Shown: positions 41,226-54,687 of the stretch, in pieces | How the letters are laid out: each line of letters begins with the position of its first letter | How positions within the stretch are numbered: position 1 is the stretch's first letter | Source of the DNA: an uncultured Burkholderiales bacterium | GTDB lineage: Bacteria; Pseudomonadota; Gammaproteobacteria; Burkholderiales; Burkholderiaceae_C | NCBI GenBank assembly: GCA_903838355.1 | Contig: CAILYC010000043.1 | Span: 1 to 64,000, forward strand | Direction: 5' to 3' | DNA length: 64,000 nucleotides | The notes under the pieces: model-generated | Seen by the model: the letters and a program-made list of their open reading frames with translations, nothing else | What the model was told of the DNA's origin: nothing | Database searches by the model: none | Translations under genes and position numbers: made by a program

Positions 41226-42407
41226 ATGATGAATGATATTGTGATTGTGTCTGCTGCCAGAACAGCGGTGGGTAAATTTGGTGGCAGTTTGGCCAAGGTC
41301 TCCACCAGTGACTTGGGGGCGACCGTTATTCGCGAAGCTTTGGCTCGCGCCCAGGTTGATCCAAGCACGGTGGGCGAAGTCATCATGGGCCAGGTTTTGG
41401 CCGCAGGCGCTGGCCAAAACCCAGCACGCCAGTCCTTGATGAAATCGGGTATCGGCAAAGAGGTGCCCGCCCTCACCATCAACGCCGTGTGTGGCTCAGG
41501 CCTCAAAGCCGTCATGCTTGCTGCCCAATCGGTGGCCTGGGGTGACAGCGAGATTGTGGTGGCAGGTGGTCAAGAAAACATGAGTGCCTCTCCCCATTTG
41601 CTCATGGGCTCTAGAGACGGCCAGCGCATGGGTGACTGGAAAATGGTCGACTCCATGATTGTGGACGGCTTGTGGGACGTCTACCACCAGTACCATATGG
41701 GGATCACCGCCGAGAATGTCGCCAAGGCCCACGGCATTTCGCGTGAGATGCAAGACGCTTTGGCGCTGGCGAGCCAGCAAAAGGCTTTTGCGGCTCAAAC
41801 GGCGGGGAGATTCAAAGATGAGATTGTCTCGGTGAGCATTCCCCAACGTAAAGGGGATCCCATTGTCTTCAATGCCGATGAGTTCATCAATCCCAAAACC
41901 AATGCCGAGGCCTTGAGTGGCTTGCGACCAGCGTTTGATAAAACCGGCAGTGTGACCGCGGGCAATGCCTCAGGGATCAACGATGGCGCTGCAGCTGTGG
42001 TGGTGATGTCGGCCAAAAAAGCCGCTGCCCTCGGGCTCACGCCCTTGGCACGCATTGCCTCCTTTGCCACGACCGGCTTGGACCCCGCCCTCATGGGCAT
42101 GGGGCCTGTCTCTGCTTCGCAAAAGGCTTTGAGCCGAGCTGGTTGGACAGCAGACTCGGTCGATTTGTTCGAGCTCAACGAGGCCTTTGCCGCACAAGCG
42201 TGTGCTGTGAACCAAGTCCTGGGCGTCGACCCGAGCAAGGTCAATGTCAACGGCGGCGCCATTGCCATTGGTCATCCAATTGGAGCCTCAGGTTGCCGCA
42301 TTTTGGTGACCTTGCTCCATGAGATGCAGCGCTCGAACGCCAAACGGGGTTTGGCAGCTTTGTGTATCGGTGGCGGCATGGGTGTGTCCTTGACTTTGGA
42401 GCGTTGA
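41226..42407 (+). CDS. phaA: Acetyl-CoA acetyltransferase (beta-ketothiolase)
   Basis: The 393-residue thiolase condenses two acetyl-CoA to acetoacetyl-CoA, the first PHB step. Catalytic residues are visible: Cys in INAVCGSGLKAV, His in GGAIAIGHPIGASG and the second Cys in LCIGGGMG. A strong AGGAG site precedes the ATG. It lies 41 bases after phaC. BktB-type use of propionyl-CoA is possible given the propionyl-CoA genes downstream, but is not shown. Confidence 0.97.
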   Translation: MMNDIVIVSAARTAVGKFGGSLAKVSTSDLGATVIREALARAQVDPSTVGEVIMGQVLAAGAGQNPARQSLMKSGIGKEVPALTINAVCGSGLKAVMLAAQSVAWGDSEIVVAGGQENMSASPHLLMGSRDGQRMGDWKMVDSMIVDGLWDVYHQYHMGITAENVAKAHGISREMQDALALASQQKAFAAQTAGRFKDEIVSVSIPQRKGDPIVFNADEFINPKTNAEALSGLRPAFDKTGSVTAGNASGINDGAAAVVVMSAKKAAALGLTPLARIASFATTGLDPALMGMGPVSASQKALSRAGWTADSVDLFELNEAFAAQACAVNQVLGVDPSKVNVNGGAIAIGHPIGASGCRILVTLLHEMQRSNAKRGLAALCIGGGMGVSLTLER

Positions 42408-42564
42408 GCGCACCAAGGTCTTGCGTGATTTTGTCAAAATGAAGCAAAGGCCGTGTTGAGCCCCCACTGAGTTGAGGTGGGGGCTGAGCACGCCGCTTTT
42501 GCACCCGGGTCAATCGATCGATTGTGTTTGCGTCAGTGTCAACTAACTATAAGAGAGACAGTTC

Positions 42565-43302
42565 ATGAGTAAAAAAGTAGCGTATGTGACTGGGGGAATG
42601 GGCGGCATCGGAACGGCCATTTGTCAGCGTTTGCATAAAAACGGTTACACCGTCGTGGCCGGTTGTGGTCCCACACGGGACTTTGAGAAGTGGTTGGCCG
42701 AGCAAAAGGCCTTGGGGTTCACCTTTTATGCCTCAGTGGGCAACGTCGGGGAGTGGCAGTCGACGGTGGATGCGTTTGCCAAAGCCAAACAAGAACATGG
42801 CCCCATCAGTGTGCTGGTCAACAATGCCGGCATCACGCGCGACCGCATGTTCTTGAAAATGACCCGTGAAGACTGGGATGCGGTGATCAACACCAATTTG
42901 ACGTCCATGTTCAATGTGACCAAACAAGTTGTGGGCGACATGATCGAGATGGGTTGGGGGCGCATTGTCCAAATCAGTTCCGTCAATGGTGAAAAAGGCC
43001 AATCCGGCCAAACCAATTACTCTGCTGCCAAAGCGGGCATGCACGGATTCACCATGGCCTTGGCCCAAGAGATGGCCACCAAAGGTGTCACGGTGAACAC
43101 GGTTTCTCCTGGCTACATTGGAACTGAGATGGTGCGTGCCATTCGGGAAGATGTCCTTGAAAAAATCGTCGCCACGATTCCTGTCAAACGTTTGGGCACG
43201 CCAGATGAAATTGGCTCCATCGTGGCCTGGCTTGCCAGCGAGGAGTCGGGTTTTACCACCGGGGCCGATTTTTCTTGCAATGGCGGCTTGCACATGGGCT
43301 GA
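42565..43302 (+). CDS. phaB: NADPH-dependent acetoacetyl-CoA reductase
   Basis: The 245-residue short-chain dehydrogenase reduces acetoacetyl-CoA to (R)-3-hydroxybutyryl-CoA. It has the cofactor loop VTGGMGGIGTAIC, the NAG motif LVNNAGITRD, the catalytic Ser in ISSVNGEKGQ and Tyr-x3-Lys in YSAAKAG. The family-typical GGLHMG end is present. It is third of the phaCAB cluster, 157 bases after phaA, and AGAGAG upstream is a likely ribosome site. Confidence 0.97.
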   Translation: MSKKVAYVTGGMGGIGTAICQRLHKNGYTVVAGCGPTRDFEKWLAEQKALGFTFYASVGNVGEWQSTVDAFAKAKQEHGPISVLVNNAGITRDRMFLKMTREDWDAVINTNLTSMFNVTKQVVGDMIEMGWGRIVQISSVNGEKGQSGQTNYSAAKAGMHGFTMALAQEMATKGVTVNTVSPGYIGTEMVRAIREDVLEKIVATIPVKRLGTPDEIGSIVAWLASEESGFTTGADFSCNGGLHMG

Positions 43303-43429
43303 TGAAAACACTCGGCTCTTTTGTGGTTCGCTCTTTCGGGGTGCAGTTCTCCATGTTGGGACTGCATCCCTTTGCCTTTTTGGGGCTTCTTGTGATGAAT
43401 CTTTTTGACTTCTTTGAAGGCGTGATCCA

Positions 43430-44494
43430 TTGAACCCCTTGGAGCGCAGGCTCAGTGTCGCGCCCATGATGGACTGGACCGATCGACACTGTCGGTATTT
43501 TCATCGGCTCCTCACGCGCGAGACTCTTCTCTACACGGAAATGGTGACGACGGGTGCGTTGATCCATGGCGACATTCCACGCCACTTGGCTTACTTCGAC
43601 GCGGAGCACCCCTTGGCTTTGCAGCTCGGCGGCTCCGAGCCCTTGGACTTGGCGCACTGTGCTCGACTCGGAGAACGCTGGGGTTACGATGAAATCAACC
43701 TCAATTGTGGCTGTCCGTCTGAGCGCGTTCAGCGCGGTGCCTTTGGCGCGTGTTTGATGCTTGAGCCTCAAACGGTGAGTGACTGCGTGAAGGCCATGAA
43801 AGACGCCGTGAGCATTCCTGTCACCGTCAAACACCGCATTGGAGTGGATGCCTTTGAGGGTTATGATTTTGTGCGGGATTTTGTAGGACTGGTGAGTTTG
43901 GCGGGATGCGAGGTCTTCATCGTGCATGCGCGATCGGCTTGGCTCAAAGGCCTGTCGCCGAAAGAAAATCGGGAGATTCCACCCCTGCGCTACGAGGTCG
44001 TGAGTCGGCTCAAAACCGATTTCCCCCATCTTCAATTCATCTTGAATGGTGGCGTCACCGACAACGCGGCCATAGAACAGCTCTTGAGTCCTGCCCCCCC
44101 AGTCTTGGCGAGCATTGACGGCGTGATGGTCGGGCGGGCGGCCTATCACACCCCTTATATGATGAGCGACTGGGATGCCTTGATCCAGGCCCACGGCGAG
44201 AATCGGGCCGAGGGATGGGACTCACCTTCAAGGCCTGCGCGAGAAGAAGTGGAGCTGGCTTATGTTCACTATATGGAGCGCTTTATCGAAGAGACGTGCG
44301 ACGCCTCGACTGCGGTCGCGCTCGCGCCTTATCAACACATGTCTCGGCACATGCTCGGGCTCTGGCACGGACAAGCGGGGGCTCGGCGTTGGCGGCAGGT
44401 TTGGAGTGACCCCAGTCTCAAGCACGAGACGGTGTGGACGCGCATGCAACTCGCCACCCAAGCCAGACTCAAAGCCAGTGCCCAAGAGCCTTAG
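43430..44494 (+). CDS. dusA: tRNA-dihydrouridine(20/20a) synthase
   Basis: The 354-residue flavoprotein reduces uridine at positions 20 and 20a of tRNA. Marks are RLSVAPMMDWTDRHCRYFHRLL, the catalytic Cys in LNCGCPSERVQRGAFGACLM, VKHRIGVD, and the FMN-phosphate loop FILNGGV followed by VMVGRAAYHTPY. The start is TTG at 43430, since no ATG fits the N-terminus. It lies 127 bases after phaB and is probably separate in function. Confidence 0.95.
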   Translation: MNPLERRLSVAPMMDWTDRHCRYFHRLLTRETLLYTEMVTTGALIHGDIPRHLAYFDAEHPLALQLGGSEPLDLAHCARLGERWGYDEINLNCGCPSERVQRGAFGACLMLEPQTVSDCVKAMKDAVSIPVTVKHRIGVDAFEGYDFVRDFVGLVSLAGCEVFIVHARSAWLKGLSPKENREIPPLRYEVVSRLKTDFPHLQFILNGGVTDNAAIEQLLSPAPPVLASIDGVMVGRAAYHTPYMMSDWDALIQAHGENRAEGWDSPSRPAREEVELAYVHYMERFIEETCDASTAVALAPYQHMSRHMLGLWHGQAGARRWRQVWSDPSLKHETVWTRMQLATQARLKASAQEP

Positions 44495-44695
44495 CGCTCA
44501 GGCCTGAGCGGCTCAGGGCCCAGTCTTTTGGCCTAAAAATGACTTCTTCAGGTCGAACTTTTCCTTCGTTCTCGACCTCTCAGGTGAAGGGTTTATATGG
44601 GGTTTTTGTGACGTTGCGCAAATTTTGCTTCATTAGAATGTGTCAACACGGCCCTTTTATTCCAAAATGGTGTCCAATTCAGCGGCTTTAAATTT

Positions 44696-46851
<2,156 letters not shown>

Positions 46852-46855
<4 letters not shown>

Positions 46856-48003
46856 AAGCAAGCGAGTTGGCCCTCGGGTTGAGGTCTCCTGACCCCATCG
46901 TGCAGCGCCGCTCGATGGCCAAGGCCATCACGCTGCTTGAATCGACCCGAGCGCAGCATCGCTTGCAGGCCGATGCGTTGCTGCAGTGTCTACAAGGCGA
47001 GCCAATGCTGAGTGCTTTCGCTTCGCGCGAGGGGGGAGCGTTTATTGACACCTTGCGCGTCGGTGTCAGTGGCTCTCCGGGTGTGGGCAAGAGCACCTTC
47101 ATTGAGTCCTTGGGCTTGGCCTTGATTGAGCGTGGACACCGGGTGGCCGTTCTGGCCGTTGACCCCTCTTCAACAATTTCTGGGGGCTCCATCATGGGCG
47201 ACAAAACTCGCATGGAGCATCTCTCGGTTCATCCCCAGGCCTTTGTGCGGCCAAGCCCATCGTCAGGCAATTTGGGTGGTGTGTGTGAAAAAACCCGTGA
47301 ATGCATGATGGTGTGTGAGTACAGCGGCTACGATGTCATTTTGGTGGAAACTGTGGGGGTGGGCCAAAGCGAAGTGGCGGTGGCGAACATGACGGACGTG
47401 TTTTTGCTCTTGCAGCTGCCCAACGCCGGCGATGACTTGCAGGCCATGAAAAAAGGCGTCATGGAGTTTGCTGACTTTGTGGCGATTAACAAGTGTGATT
47501 TGGATGCGGACGCGGCCATGCGTGCGCAAGCCTCGATGGTGAGCACCTTGCGGTTGATGGAAGCCTCCAAATGGGTTCAATCCCGCGTCAATGAAAGCCT
47601 CGAGGATTTGGGTCTGCATGCCTTGGCGCCTGTACAACATCCGCCGTTGCAGCTTGCGGGCGGGTCGTTTTCAGTTGAAGAGCGGGTCCATCAAATCAGC
47701 GCCTTGAAACGGCTCGGTGTTCACGACTTGATGGAGGGTCTTTTTGCGCACCGCGCTTGGATGAAGGCGCACGAGCGGTGGGCGCCCAAACGCCAAGCGC
47801 AGTCTCTCTCGTGGCTTTGGGAGCGGGTGTACTCGGGCTTGAAAAGCAGTTTTTTGGACAACTTGTCCGTCAAAGATGAGTTGCCCAAGGTGCTCGCTGA
47901 TGTTGAGCGCGGTGTGTTGGCTCCTTCCACGGCCGCCCGGTTTTTGCTGGGGCTTTATTGGGACCCTGCGCCAGCGCTCAAACCCAAGGATCCATTCCTG
48001 TGA
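46852..48003 (+). CDS. meaB: MeaB-type G-protein chaperone of methylmalonyl-CoA mutase
   Basis: The 383-residue GTPase has Walker [13 protein letters not shown], a Walker-B-like VLAVDPSS with the family [16 protein letters not shown] stretch, [26 protein letters not shown] and the guanine-recognition NKCDLDAD. It loads and protects the cobalamin cofactor of the mutase. The TTG start overlaps the mcm stop by 4 bases, which points to translational coupling. Confidence 0.95.
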
Positions 48004-48138
48004 AGCGCCAAGGCGTTCCTGTTGACAATTGGGTAAGATAGACCTTGGGGCTTGAATTTCCCATCCGACCTTTTTAATTCGCAAGGACCAATTACGCCTT
48101 GTGGGTTCACCTTGCACGTTCACCTTTCAAGATTCACC

Positions 48139-48756
48139 ATGATCCCACTTTTCCCATTGGGCGCCACGCTATTCCCAGGCGGGCTGATGCCACTGAAAAT
48201 TTTTGAGCCGCGTTATTTGACCATGACCCGGCAGGCCTTTGTCTCAGGTGAGCCCTTTGGCATGGTGGCCCTGCAAAGTGGCGTTGAGACGGTGGTGCCT
48301 GAACAAGACGAGGTGCTGCACAAGATGGGGGTGATGGCGCACATCGAGTCGTTTGAGGAATTCAATCCGGCTTTGTTTTTGCTCCGGGTCAAAGGCGGTG
48401 AGCGCTTTCACATTGAGACGGCTGAGCGACAAAAGAACGGTCTTTGGATGGCCGAGGTGACGAAGGTGGCGGCGGACTCTGAGGTGATCGTGCCCGAGGA
48501 GTTGCAGTCCAGTGCCAACAAGTTGGGGGCCTTGATTCGCTCTTTGCAAGAGCACGGTGTAATGGAAAAAGACATGCCTTTTGCCACGCCCTATCGGCTC
48601 GATGATTGCGCCTGGGTCTCCAACCGATGGAGCGAGATGCTGCCACTTGATGCGGCGCAAAAGCAAACCTTGCTCGGGCAAACGCACCCGCGCTTGAGGC
48701 TTGATTTGGTCTCAGAGATTTTGGAAGGGCTCAAAATTTCTGTTGATTTCCCTTGA
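48139..48756 (+). CDS. Stand-alone Lon N-terminal (LON substrate-binding) domain protein
   Basis: The start at ATG 48139 (MIPLFPLGATLFPGG) gives 205 residues; an upstream extension is open but unsupported. The protein is only the PUA-like LON domain (PLFPLG, PLKIFEPRYLTM, PFGMVALQSG) with no ATPase or protease part. Such proteins are common in proteobacteria and their role is unclear, possibly substrate or ligand binding. It sits between meaB and pccB on the same strand, so it may be part of that transcript. Confidence 0.9.
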   Translation: MIPLFPLGATLFPGGLMPLKIFEPRYLTMTRQAFVSGEPFGMVALQSGVETVVPEQDEVLHKMGVMAHIESFEEFNPALFLLRVKGGERFHIETAERQKNGLWMAEVTKVAADSEVIVPEELQSSANKLGALIRSLQEHGVMEKDMPFATPYRLDDCAWVSNRWSEMLPLDAAQKQTLLGQTHPRLRLDLVSEILEGLKISVDFP

Positions 48757-48804
48757 ATGCATTGTGTCTGGTTTTGTGGTTTTTTTTAATGGGACAGTTC
48801 AATC

Positions 48805-50337
48805 ATGATCGATATCAATCAAGAACTCGAAAGTAAGCGTGCCCGTGCCCGTCTCGGTGGTGGGCAGCAGCGCATCGACACCCAACACGCCAAGGGTAAA
48901 TTGACCGCCAGGGAGCGCATTGAAGTTCTCCTCGATGCGGACAGTTTTGAAGAGTGGGACATGTTTGTTGAGCACCGCTCGAGTGACTTTGGCATGCAAG
49001 AGCAAAAAATACCCGGTGACGGTGTCGTCACCGGGTACGGCTCGATCAATGGCCGCTTGGTCTTTGTCTTTAGCCAAGATTTCACCGTCTTTGGGGGCGC
49101 TTTGTCGGAAGCCCATGCCGAGAAAATTTGCAAAATCATGGACCAGGCCTTGAAGGTTGGCGCTCCAGTGATTGGGCTCAATGATTCGGGCGGGGCCAGA
49201 ATCCAAGAGGGGGTGGCATCTCTGGGGGGGTACGCCGAGGTGTTCCAGCGCAATGTGATGTCTTCTGGGGTTATCCCACAAATCAGCCTCATCATGGGGC
49301 CTTGCGCGGGCGGCGCGGTCTACTCACCGGCGATGACGGACTTTATCTTCATGGTCGAGGGCAGTTCCTACATGTTTGTGACCGGCCCCGAGGTCGTCAA
49401 AACCGTCACCCATGAAGAGGTGAGTGCAGAAGAGCTCGGCGGCGCTTTGAGTCACACCAGCAAAAGCGGGGTGGCCGATCGCGCCTTTGACAACGACGTT
49501 GATGCACTTTTGATGACGCGCCGACTGTTCAACTACTTGCCCCTCAATAACAAAGAGAAGGCGCCCGTTCGGGCAAGTCTTGATCCGACGGATCGCCTGG
49601 ACGTGAGTCTCGACAGTTTGGTGCCCGCCTTGGCCAACCAGGCCTACGACATGCGCGAGCTCATTGACAAGATCGTGGACGACGCTGACTTCTTTGAACT
49701 TCAACCCGATTATGCAAAAAACATCATGGTGGGTTTTGCCCGCATGGCGGGCATGAGTGTGGGAATTGTTGCCAATCAGCCCTTGGTGCTGGCGGGCTGT
49801 TTGGATATCAAAAGCGCCATCAAAGCCGCGCGCTTTGTGCGATTTTGTGATGCCTTCAATATCCCGGTGATCACTTTGGTCGATGTGCCCGGCTTCATGC
49901 CAGGTACGGCGCAGGAGTATGGCGGCATCATCAAACACGGAGCCAAACTGCTCTACGCCTATGCTGAGTGCACGGTGCCCAAAATCACCTTGATCACCCG
50001 AAAAGCCTATGGCGGCGCCTATGACGTGATGTCGTCCAAGCATTTGCGAGGTGATGTTAATTTTGCCTGGCCGCAAGCTGAAATTGCCGTGATGGGGGCC
50101 AAGGGGGCGGTGGAGATCATCTTCAGGCAAGACAAGGCCGACCCGGTGAAGTTGGCCCAACGTGAAGCCGAATACAAAGCGCAGTTTGCCAACCCCTTTG
50201 TGGCGGGTGCACGCGGCTACATTGACGATGTGATTGAGCCCAGACAGACGCGCAAACGCATTTGTCGCTCCCTCATCATGCTCAAGGACAAAGCGCTGAC
50301 CAATCCCTGGAGAAAGCATGGCAATATTCCCCTTTGA
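48805..50337 (+). CDS. pccB: Propionyl-CoA carboxylase beta subunit
   Basis: The 510-residue carboxyltransferase moves CO2 from carboxybiotin to propionyl-CoA to give methylmalonyl-CoA. Both crotonase-like halves are complete: the N-terminal [26 protein letters not shown] with [15 protein letters not shown], and the C-terminal [27 protein letters not shown]. The Asp in the second acyl-CoA pocket (VDVPGF) is typical. The gene is followed by pccA after 79 bases. Confidence 0.95.
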   Translation: MIDINQELESKRARARLGGGQQRIDTQHAKGKLTARERIEVLLDADSFEEWDMFVEHRSSDFGMQEQKIPGDGVVTGYGSINGRLVFVFSQDFTVFGGALSEAHAEKICKIMDQALKVGAPVIGLNDSGGARIQEGVASLGGYAEVFQRNVMSSGVIPQISLIMGPCAGGAVYSPAMTDFIFMVEGSSYMFVTGPEVVKTVTHEEVSAEELGGALSHTSKSGVADRAFDNDVDALLMTRRLFNYLPLNNKEKAPVRASLDPTDRLDVSLDSLVPALANQAYDMRELIDKIVDDADFFELQPDYAKNIMVGFARMAGMSVGIVANQPLVLAGCLDIKSAIKAARFVRFCDAFNIPVITLVDVPGFMPGTAQEYGGIIKHGAKLLYAYAECTVPKITLITRKAYGGAYDVMSSKHLRGDVNFAWPQAEIAVMGAKGAVEIIFRQDKADPVKLAQREAEYKAQFANPFVAGARGYIDDVIEPRQTRKRICRSLIMLKDKALTNPWRKHGNIPL

Positions 50338-50416
50338 GCCAAGCCGCTCATGCTCACGATCTCGCGGCGTGAAGCGCTTCACCCTCTAATGGTTTTCTTT
50401 TGAAAGCGACGCATTC

Positions 50417-52468
50417 ATGTTTACAAAAATATTGATCGCCAACCGCGGTGAAATCGCCTGCCGCGTCATCGCCTCGGCCCGTGAGATGGGCATCCAAACG
50501 GTGGCGGTTTACTCCGAGGCCGATGTGTTCGCGCGCCATGTGGCCTTGGCCGATGAGGCTTACTTGATCGGAGCACCCGCGGCCAGGCAGTCTTATCTTT
50601 TGGGCGACAAGATCATCGAGGTCGCTGTCTCGTGTGGCGCTCAGGCGATTCATCCAGGTTATGGTTTTTTGAGCGAAAACGAAGGTTTTGCCAAAGCCGT
50701 GGAAGAGGCGGGACTCGTCTTCATTGGCCCCAAGCACGCCTCCATCAGCGCCATGGGCGACAAAATCGCATCGAAGAAATTGGCCCTGGCGGCGAAGGTG
50801 AACACCATTCCTGGGCACAACGAAGCAGTTGCCGATGCCAAGGAGGCGGTGGGGATCGCTCAAAAAATTGGCTACCCAGTGATGATCAAAGCATCGGCCG
50901 GGGGCGGGGGCAAGGGTCTTCGTGTTTCATGCAATGATGAGGAGACCTTGATTGGTTTTGTGGCTTGTCAAAACGAAGCGAGAAACAGTTTTGGAGATGA
51001 CCGCATTTTCATTGAGAAATTCATCGAGTCACCACGCCACATCGAGATTCAAATCTTGGGCGACGCCTTTGGTCATGTGGTGTATTTGAACGAGCGCGAA
51101 TGCTCGATTCAGCGCCGACATCAAAAGGTAATTGAAGAGGCGCCGTCGCCCTTCATCAGCAGTCAGACGCGCCGCGCCATGGGCGAGCAAGCGGTGGCGC
51201 TGGCCAAGGCGGTGAACTACCAAAGTGCTGGCACGGTCGAGTTTGTGGTCGGTGCGGATCAGGGGTTTTATTTCCTCGAGATGAACACCCGGCTTCAAGT
51301 CGAACACCCCGTGACCGAAGCCATCACCGGTGTGGACTTGGTGAAGTGGATGATCAAGATTGCCGCTGGCGAGCCCTTGGCCCTTGAGCAGTCAGACGTC
51401 AAGATGGACGGCTGGGCCATCGAGTGTCGCATCAATGCCGAGGATCCTTATCGGCAGTTTTTGCCGTCCACGGGGCGCTTGGTGAAGTTCTTGCCACCCG
51501 CCACCACCATGCGTGCGGCCCACCCCGAGGAAAGCCTTGGGGTGAGGGTGGATACAGGGGTGAGCGAAGGCGGCGAGATTTCGGTCCACTACGACTCCAT
51601 GATTGCGAAGTTGGTTGTGCACGGCAAAGACCGCGCCGATGCCACACAAAAAATGCGCGAGGCCTTGAATGCGTTTGTAGTGAAGGGGGTGCAGACCAAC
51701 ATCCCGTTTCAAAGTGCCATTTTGGCGCACCCGTCTTGGGTGAGCACCGCCTTCAACACGGGTTTCATTGCCGAGCATTTTCCCAAGGGTTTGGTCCCCT
51801 TTGAGCAAGCCCACCACCAACCGGACTTTTTGGTTGCCCTGGGCGCTTGGGTGCATTTGAAGTCCCACGCCCGTGCCCTTGGCATTGAAGGGCAGATGCA
51901 AGGCTTCAGCCTTGAGCACCCCAGCGAACTGACCTTGATTGAATTGGTGAGCCCTCCCCAAAATCATCGTCACCATGGCTTGACGGTGTTGGACGTGACG
52001 GCCTCGGCCCACCAGGCCCGGATCCATTTGAATGGACAAGACTTTGAGATCGTGTGTTCATCCGATTTGCGCGACCCGGTGCTGCAAGGCGTTTGCAACG
52101 GACGGCCCTTTGTCGCACAACTCGAGCGCAAACTGCCCAAGCACCCCATGGCCATGGAGATTTCGCAATACGGTGCGCAACTTCGCTTCATGGTGGTGAG
52201 CCCCAGAGTGGCCACACTGCACGCCCTCATGCCGCAAAAGCTCCCGCTCGATCTGTCTCGATTTGTCTTGTCGCCAATGCCGGGACTGCTCACGCAAGTC
52301 TTGGTTCAGGTCGGTCAAAAGGTGTTGGCCGGCGAGAGACTGGCGGTGATTGAGGCCATGAAGATGGAAAATGTCTTGCTCGCGGCCGAAGACGCGGTGG
52401 TGAAGTCACTCGAGGCCAAGGTGGGTGACACCCTGGCCGTGGATCAAATCATTGTGGAGTTCCAATGA
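50417..52468 (+). CDS. pccA: Propionyl-CoA carboxylase alpha subunit
   Basis: The 683-residue protein joins a biotin carboxylase domain (residues 1-450: [15 protein letters not shown], the glycine-rich lid [38 protein letters not shown]) to a linker and a biotin carboxyl carrier domain ending in EAMKMENVL, where the second Lys is biotinylated. It pairs with PccB. The family could in principle act on 3-methylcrotonyl-CoA or acetyl-CoA; the mutase and epimerase next to it support propionyl-CoA. Confidence 0.95.
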   Translation: MFTKILIANRGEIACRVIASAREMGIQTVAVYSEADVFARHVALADEAYLIGAPAARQSYLLGDKIIEVAVSCGAQAIHPGYGFLSENEGFAKAVEEAGLVFIGPKHASISAMGDKIASKKLALAAKVNTIPGHNEAVADAKEAVGIAQKIGYPVMIKASAGGGGKGLRVSCNDEETLIGFVACQNEARNSFGDDRIFIEKFIESPRHIEIQILGDAFGHVVYLNERECSIQRRHQKVIEEAPSPFISSQTRRAMGEQAVALAKAVNYQSAGTVEFVVGADQGFYFLEMNTRLQVEHPVTEAITGVDLVKWMIKIAAGEPLALEQSDVKMDGWAIECRINAEDPYRQFLPSTGRLVKFLPPATTMRAAHPEESLGVRVDTGVSEGGEISVHYDSMIAKLVVHGKDRADATQKMREALNAFVVKGVQTNIPFQSAILAHPSWVSTAFNTGFIAEHFPKGLVPFEQAHHQPDFLVALGAWVHLKSHARALGIEGQMQGFSLEHPSELTLIELVSPPQNHRHHGLTVLDVTASAHQARIHLNGQDFEIVCSSDLRDPVLQGVCNGRPFVAQLERKLPKHPMAMEISQYGAQLRFMVVSPRVATLHALMPQKLPLDLSRFVLSPMPGLLTQVLVQVGQKVLAGERLAVIEAMKMENVLLAAEDAVVKSLEAKVGDTLAVDQIIVEFQ

Positions 52469-52959
52469 GCACACGCCCCTTTCAAGTTTTGGGATTGCAA
52501 CAAATCGCCATTGGACACGCCAACAAGGAGAGCTTGAAGACGCTGTGGGTGGATCTTCTGGGGCTACCGATCACGGGTCACTTTGAGAGTGAGCGGGAGA
52601 ATGTGCTTGAAGACATTTTGCAGCTCGGCACGGGCCCGAGCTGCGTGGAGGTCGATTTGATGCAACCCTTGAACCCCTTGGCCAAACCCGCAGTGGATCA
52701 AACGCCCTTGAACCACATTGGCCTTTGGGTGGATGATTTACCAAAGGCCATGTCTTGGTTGATGGCGCAAGGTGTCAGGATGGCGCCGGGGGGCATACGC
52801 CGCGGTGCCTCAGGGTTTGACATCTGTTTTATCCATCCCAAATCGAGCGATGAGTATCCTCTGAGCGGGCTGGGCGTATTGATTGAATTGGTGCAAGCTC
52901 CACAGGCGGTGATCGAAGCATTGGGGAGCGATTTGTCCATTGATCGCGCATTGCTGTGA
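52465..52959 (+). CDS. mce: Methylmalonyl-CoA epimerase, VOC family
   Basis: The 164-residue VOC protein begins [28 protein letters not shown] and has the paired beta-alpha-beta modules with metal ligands His (IAIGHAN), His ([12 protein letters not shown]) and Glu (VLIELVQAP). It would racemise (S)- and (R)-methylmalonyl-CoA between the carboxylase and the mutase. The start codon overlaps the pccA stop by 4 bases. Assignment rests on the fold and neighbours; general glyoxalase-like activity cannot be excluded. Confidence 0.8.
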   Translation: MSTRPFQVLGLQQIAIGHANKESLKTLWVDLLGLPITGHFESERENVLEDILQLGTGPSCVEVDLMQPLNPLAKPAVDQTPLNHIGLWVDDLPKAMSWLMAQGVRMAPGGIRRGASGFDICFIHPKSSDEYPLSGLGVLIELVQAPQAVIEALGSDLSIDRALL

Positions 52960-52978
52960 TGTTTAAAGTATTGCGCTC

Positions 52979-54676
52979 ATGACATCAACCGATCATCCCC
53001 GAGCCACTGCCAAGAGCGAAGCCGCGCAAGTGTGGCCCGTGCTGGTGGTTGGGGCTGGGCCCACGGGCCTCTTGCTCACGCTCATGCTGGCCAAGCGCGG
53101 GGTCAAGGTCTGCTTGGTCGATCAACTCGAGCACGTGGTGCAAGAGGCGAGGGCGGTGAGCATCGATGATGAGAGTTTGCGCTCCTTGGCCGATGCGCAA
53201 GTGCTCGAAGGCTTTTTGCCGCAAATCACCTTGTCCTATGGCGTGCATTACTACTCTTGGCGCCAGCGTTTGTTTGCCAAGGTGGAGCCGAGCAACGAAG
53301 AATATGGTCACCCCAAGAGAAACGCATTTCGCCAGCAGCAACTCGTCTCCCACCTCTTTGAGTCTTTGAGACAGTACCCCCATGTCATGGTTTGCATGGG
53401 CACTCGGGTTTTGGGGTTTGAAGAGGTGCTGGGCTTGGGCGAAGTCAATCCACCTTCCCCAGGTGTTGTGTTGAGCTGTGTTCGGGGTGACGAGAGCTTG
53501 GCGCTGAGCGCGCGCTTCGTGGTGGCTTGTGATGGGGGCAGGAGCACCCTTCGCGAAAAAGCGGGGTTTGCTTTTGATGGCAGTACCTACTCGCAGCGTT
53601 GGTTGATCACCGACATGATTGGGCGTGAAGATGCATTCCGGCACACCCGCACCTACTGTGACCCGGTGCGACCTGCCATTCGTTTGCCTGGCCCCCAAGG
53701 CACCTTGCGCTACGAGTTCATGCTGCACCACCATGAAACGAGTGAGGAGGTCTTGGATGAAAAAGTCTACGGCCAGTGGATACGTGAGCGCCATGCCCCC
53801 GATGCCAACCTCACGCTGCTGCGCAAAGTGGTCTACACCTTTCATGCGCGTGTGGCCTCGCACTGGAGAAAAGGCCCCGTGCTGCTCGCCGGTGACGCAG
53901 CGCACTTGACGCCGCCCTTTGCCGGTCAGGGCATGAACTCTGGCCTCAGAGACGCGACGAACTTGGCGTGGAAATTGGCCCTGGTGGTGCAGGGCCACGC
54001 CTCAGAGCGCTTGCTCAACACCTATGAAGCCGAACGCAAACCCCATGCGTGGTCTTTGATTGAAATGGCGCTTCGCATTGGGGTGGTGATGCAGCCCATG
54101 TCGCTTTGGAGTGCTGTGTGGGTGCAGTCTATGCTCAAAGTCGCCTGCTGGGTGCCGCCCATTCGTGACTATATTTTGCACTTGAAGTTCAAGCCCAAAC
54201 CCCGTTTCAAGTCGGGTTTTTTTGACGCTCAAAGCCCAAAGGGCGCGGTGGTGGCCTGTGGTCAATTGATGCCACAACCGCGCATGCAGCGCGCCGATTC
54301 GAGTTTTGGGCTCTTGGATAGTTTTTATGCAGACGGTTTTGTTTTGTTGCAGTGGGCATACAGTTCAAGCGCAATCGATGTGAACGCCATTGTTTGGAAC
54401 CATGCGCCACCTCTGCTGGTGCTGAACGTCTTGCGCGCGAGTGAGGATTTTTTACCAACGCAGGCGACCGATCTCGGCGCGGGTGCGTCCCCTGCCTTGC
54501 ATTGCATTCGCGATGTGGATGGCAAACTCGAAGCGATATTGAACAGCGCGAATTCGCGGGGTGTGCTGCTGCGCCCCGATCACTATGTGTTCACCTATAT
54601 TGGACGCACGCAGACGTGGCCACTCGAGCGCATTGACGCCCTCTTTTTTACCTACTCAAAGTCATCAATCGACTGA
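52979..54676 (+). CDS. FAD-dependent aromatic-ring monooxygenase (MhpA-like)
   Basis: The 565-residue flavoprotein has the dinucleotide fold VLVVGAGPTGLLLTLMLAKRG, a DG motif in VVACDGGRSTLREKAGF and the GD motif VLLAGDAAHLTPPFAGQGMNSGLRD. It matches class A hydroxylases of the 3-(3-hydroxyphenyl)propionate type, which use NAD(P)H and O2 to hydroxylate a phenol. It follows the epimerase by 19 bases, so it may be co-transcribed. Why it would lie behind propionyl-CoA genes is not clear; a pathway yielding propionyl-CoA from an aromatic side chain is one idea. Confidence 0.85.
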   Translation: MTSTDHPRATAKSEAAQVWPVLVVGAGPTGLLLTLMLAKRGVKVCLVDQLEHVVQEARAVSIDDESLRSLADAQVLEGFLPQITLSYGVHYYSWRQRLFAKVEPSNEEYGHPKRNAFRQQQLVSHLFESLRQYPHVMVCMGTRVLGFEEVLGLGEVNPPSPGVVLSCVRGDESLALSARFVVACDGGRSTLREKAGFAFDGSTYSQRWLITDMIGREDAFRHTRTYCDPVRPAIRLPGPQGTLRYEFMLHHHETSEEVLDEKVYGQWIRERHAPDANLTLLRKVVYTFHARVASHWRKGPVLLAGDAAHLTPPFAGQGMNSGLRDATNLAWKLALVVQGHASERLLNTYEAERKPHAWSLIEMALRIGVVMQPMSLWSAVWVQSMLKVACWVPPIRDYILHLKFKPKPRFKSGFFDAQSPKGAVVACGQLMPQPRMQRADSSFGLLDSFYADGFVLLQWAYSSSAIDVNAIVWNHAPPLLVLNVLRASEDFLPTQATDLGAGASPALHCIRDVDGKLEAILNSANSRGVLLRPDHYVFTYIGRTQTWPLERIDALFFTYSKSSID

Positions 54677-54687
54677 TGGGTCTGGCT

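Noticed and set aside
49324-50382. 352-codon open frame opposite pccB
   Set aside because: It is an antisense shadow with no recognisable domain; pccB is certain on the other strand.
52985-53998. 337-codon open frame opposite the flavin monooxygenase
   Set aside because: No motif is seen, and the sense gene has clear FAD motifs through this region.
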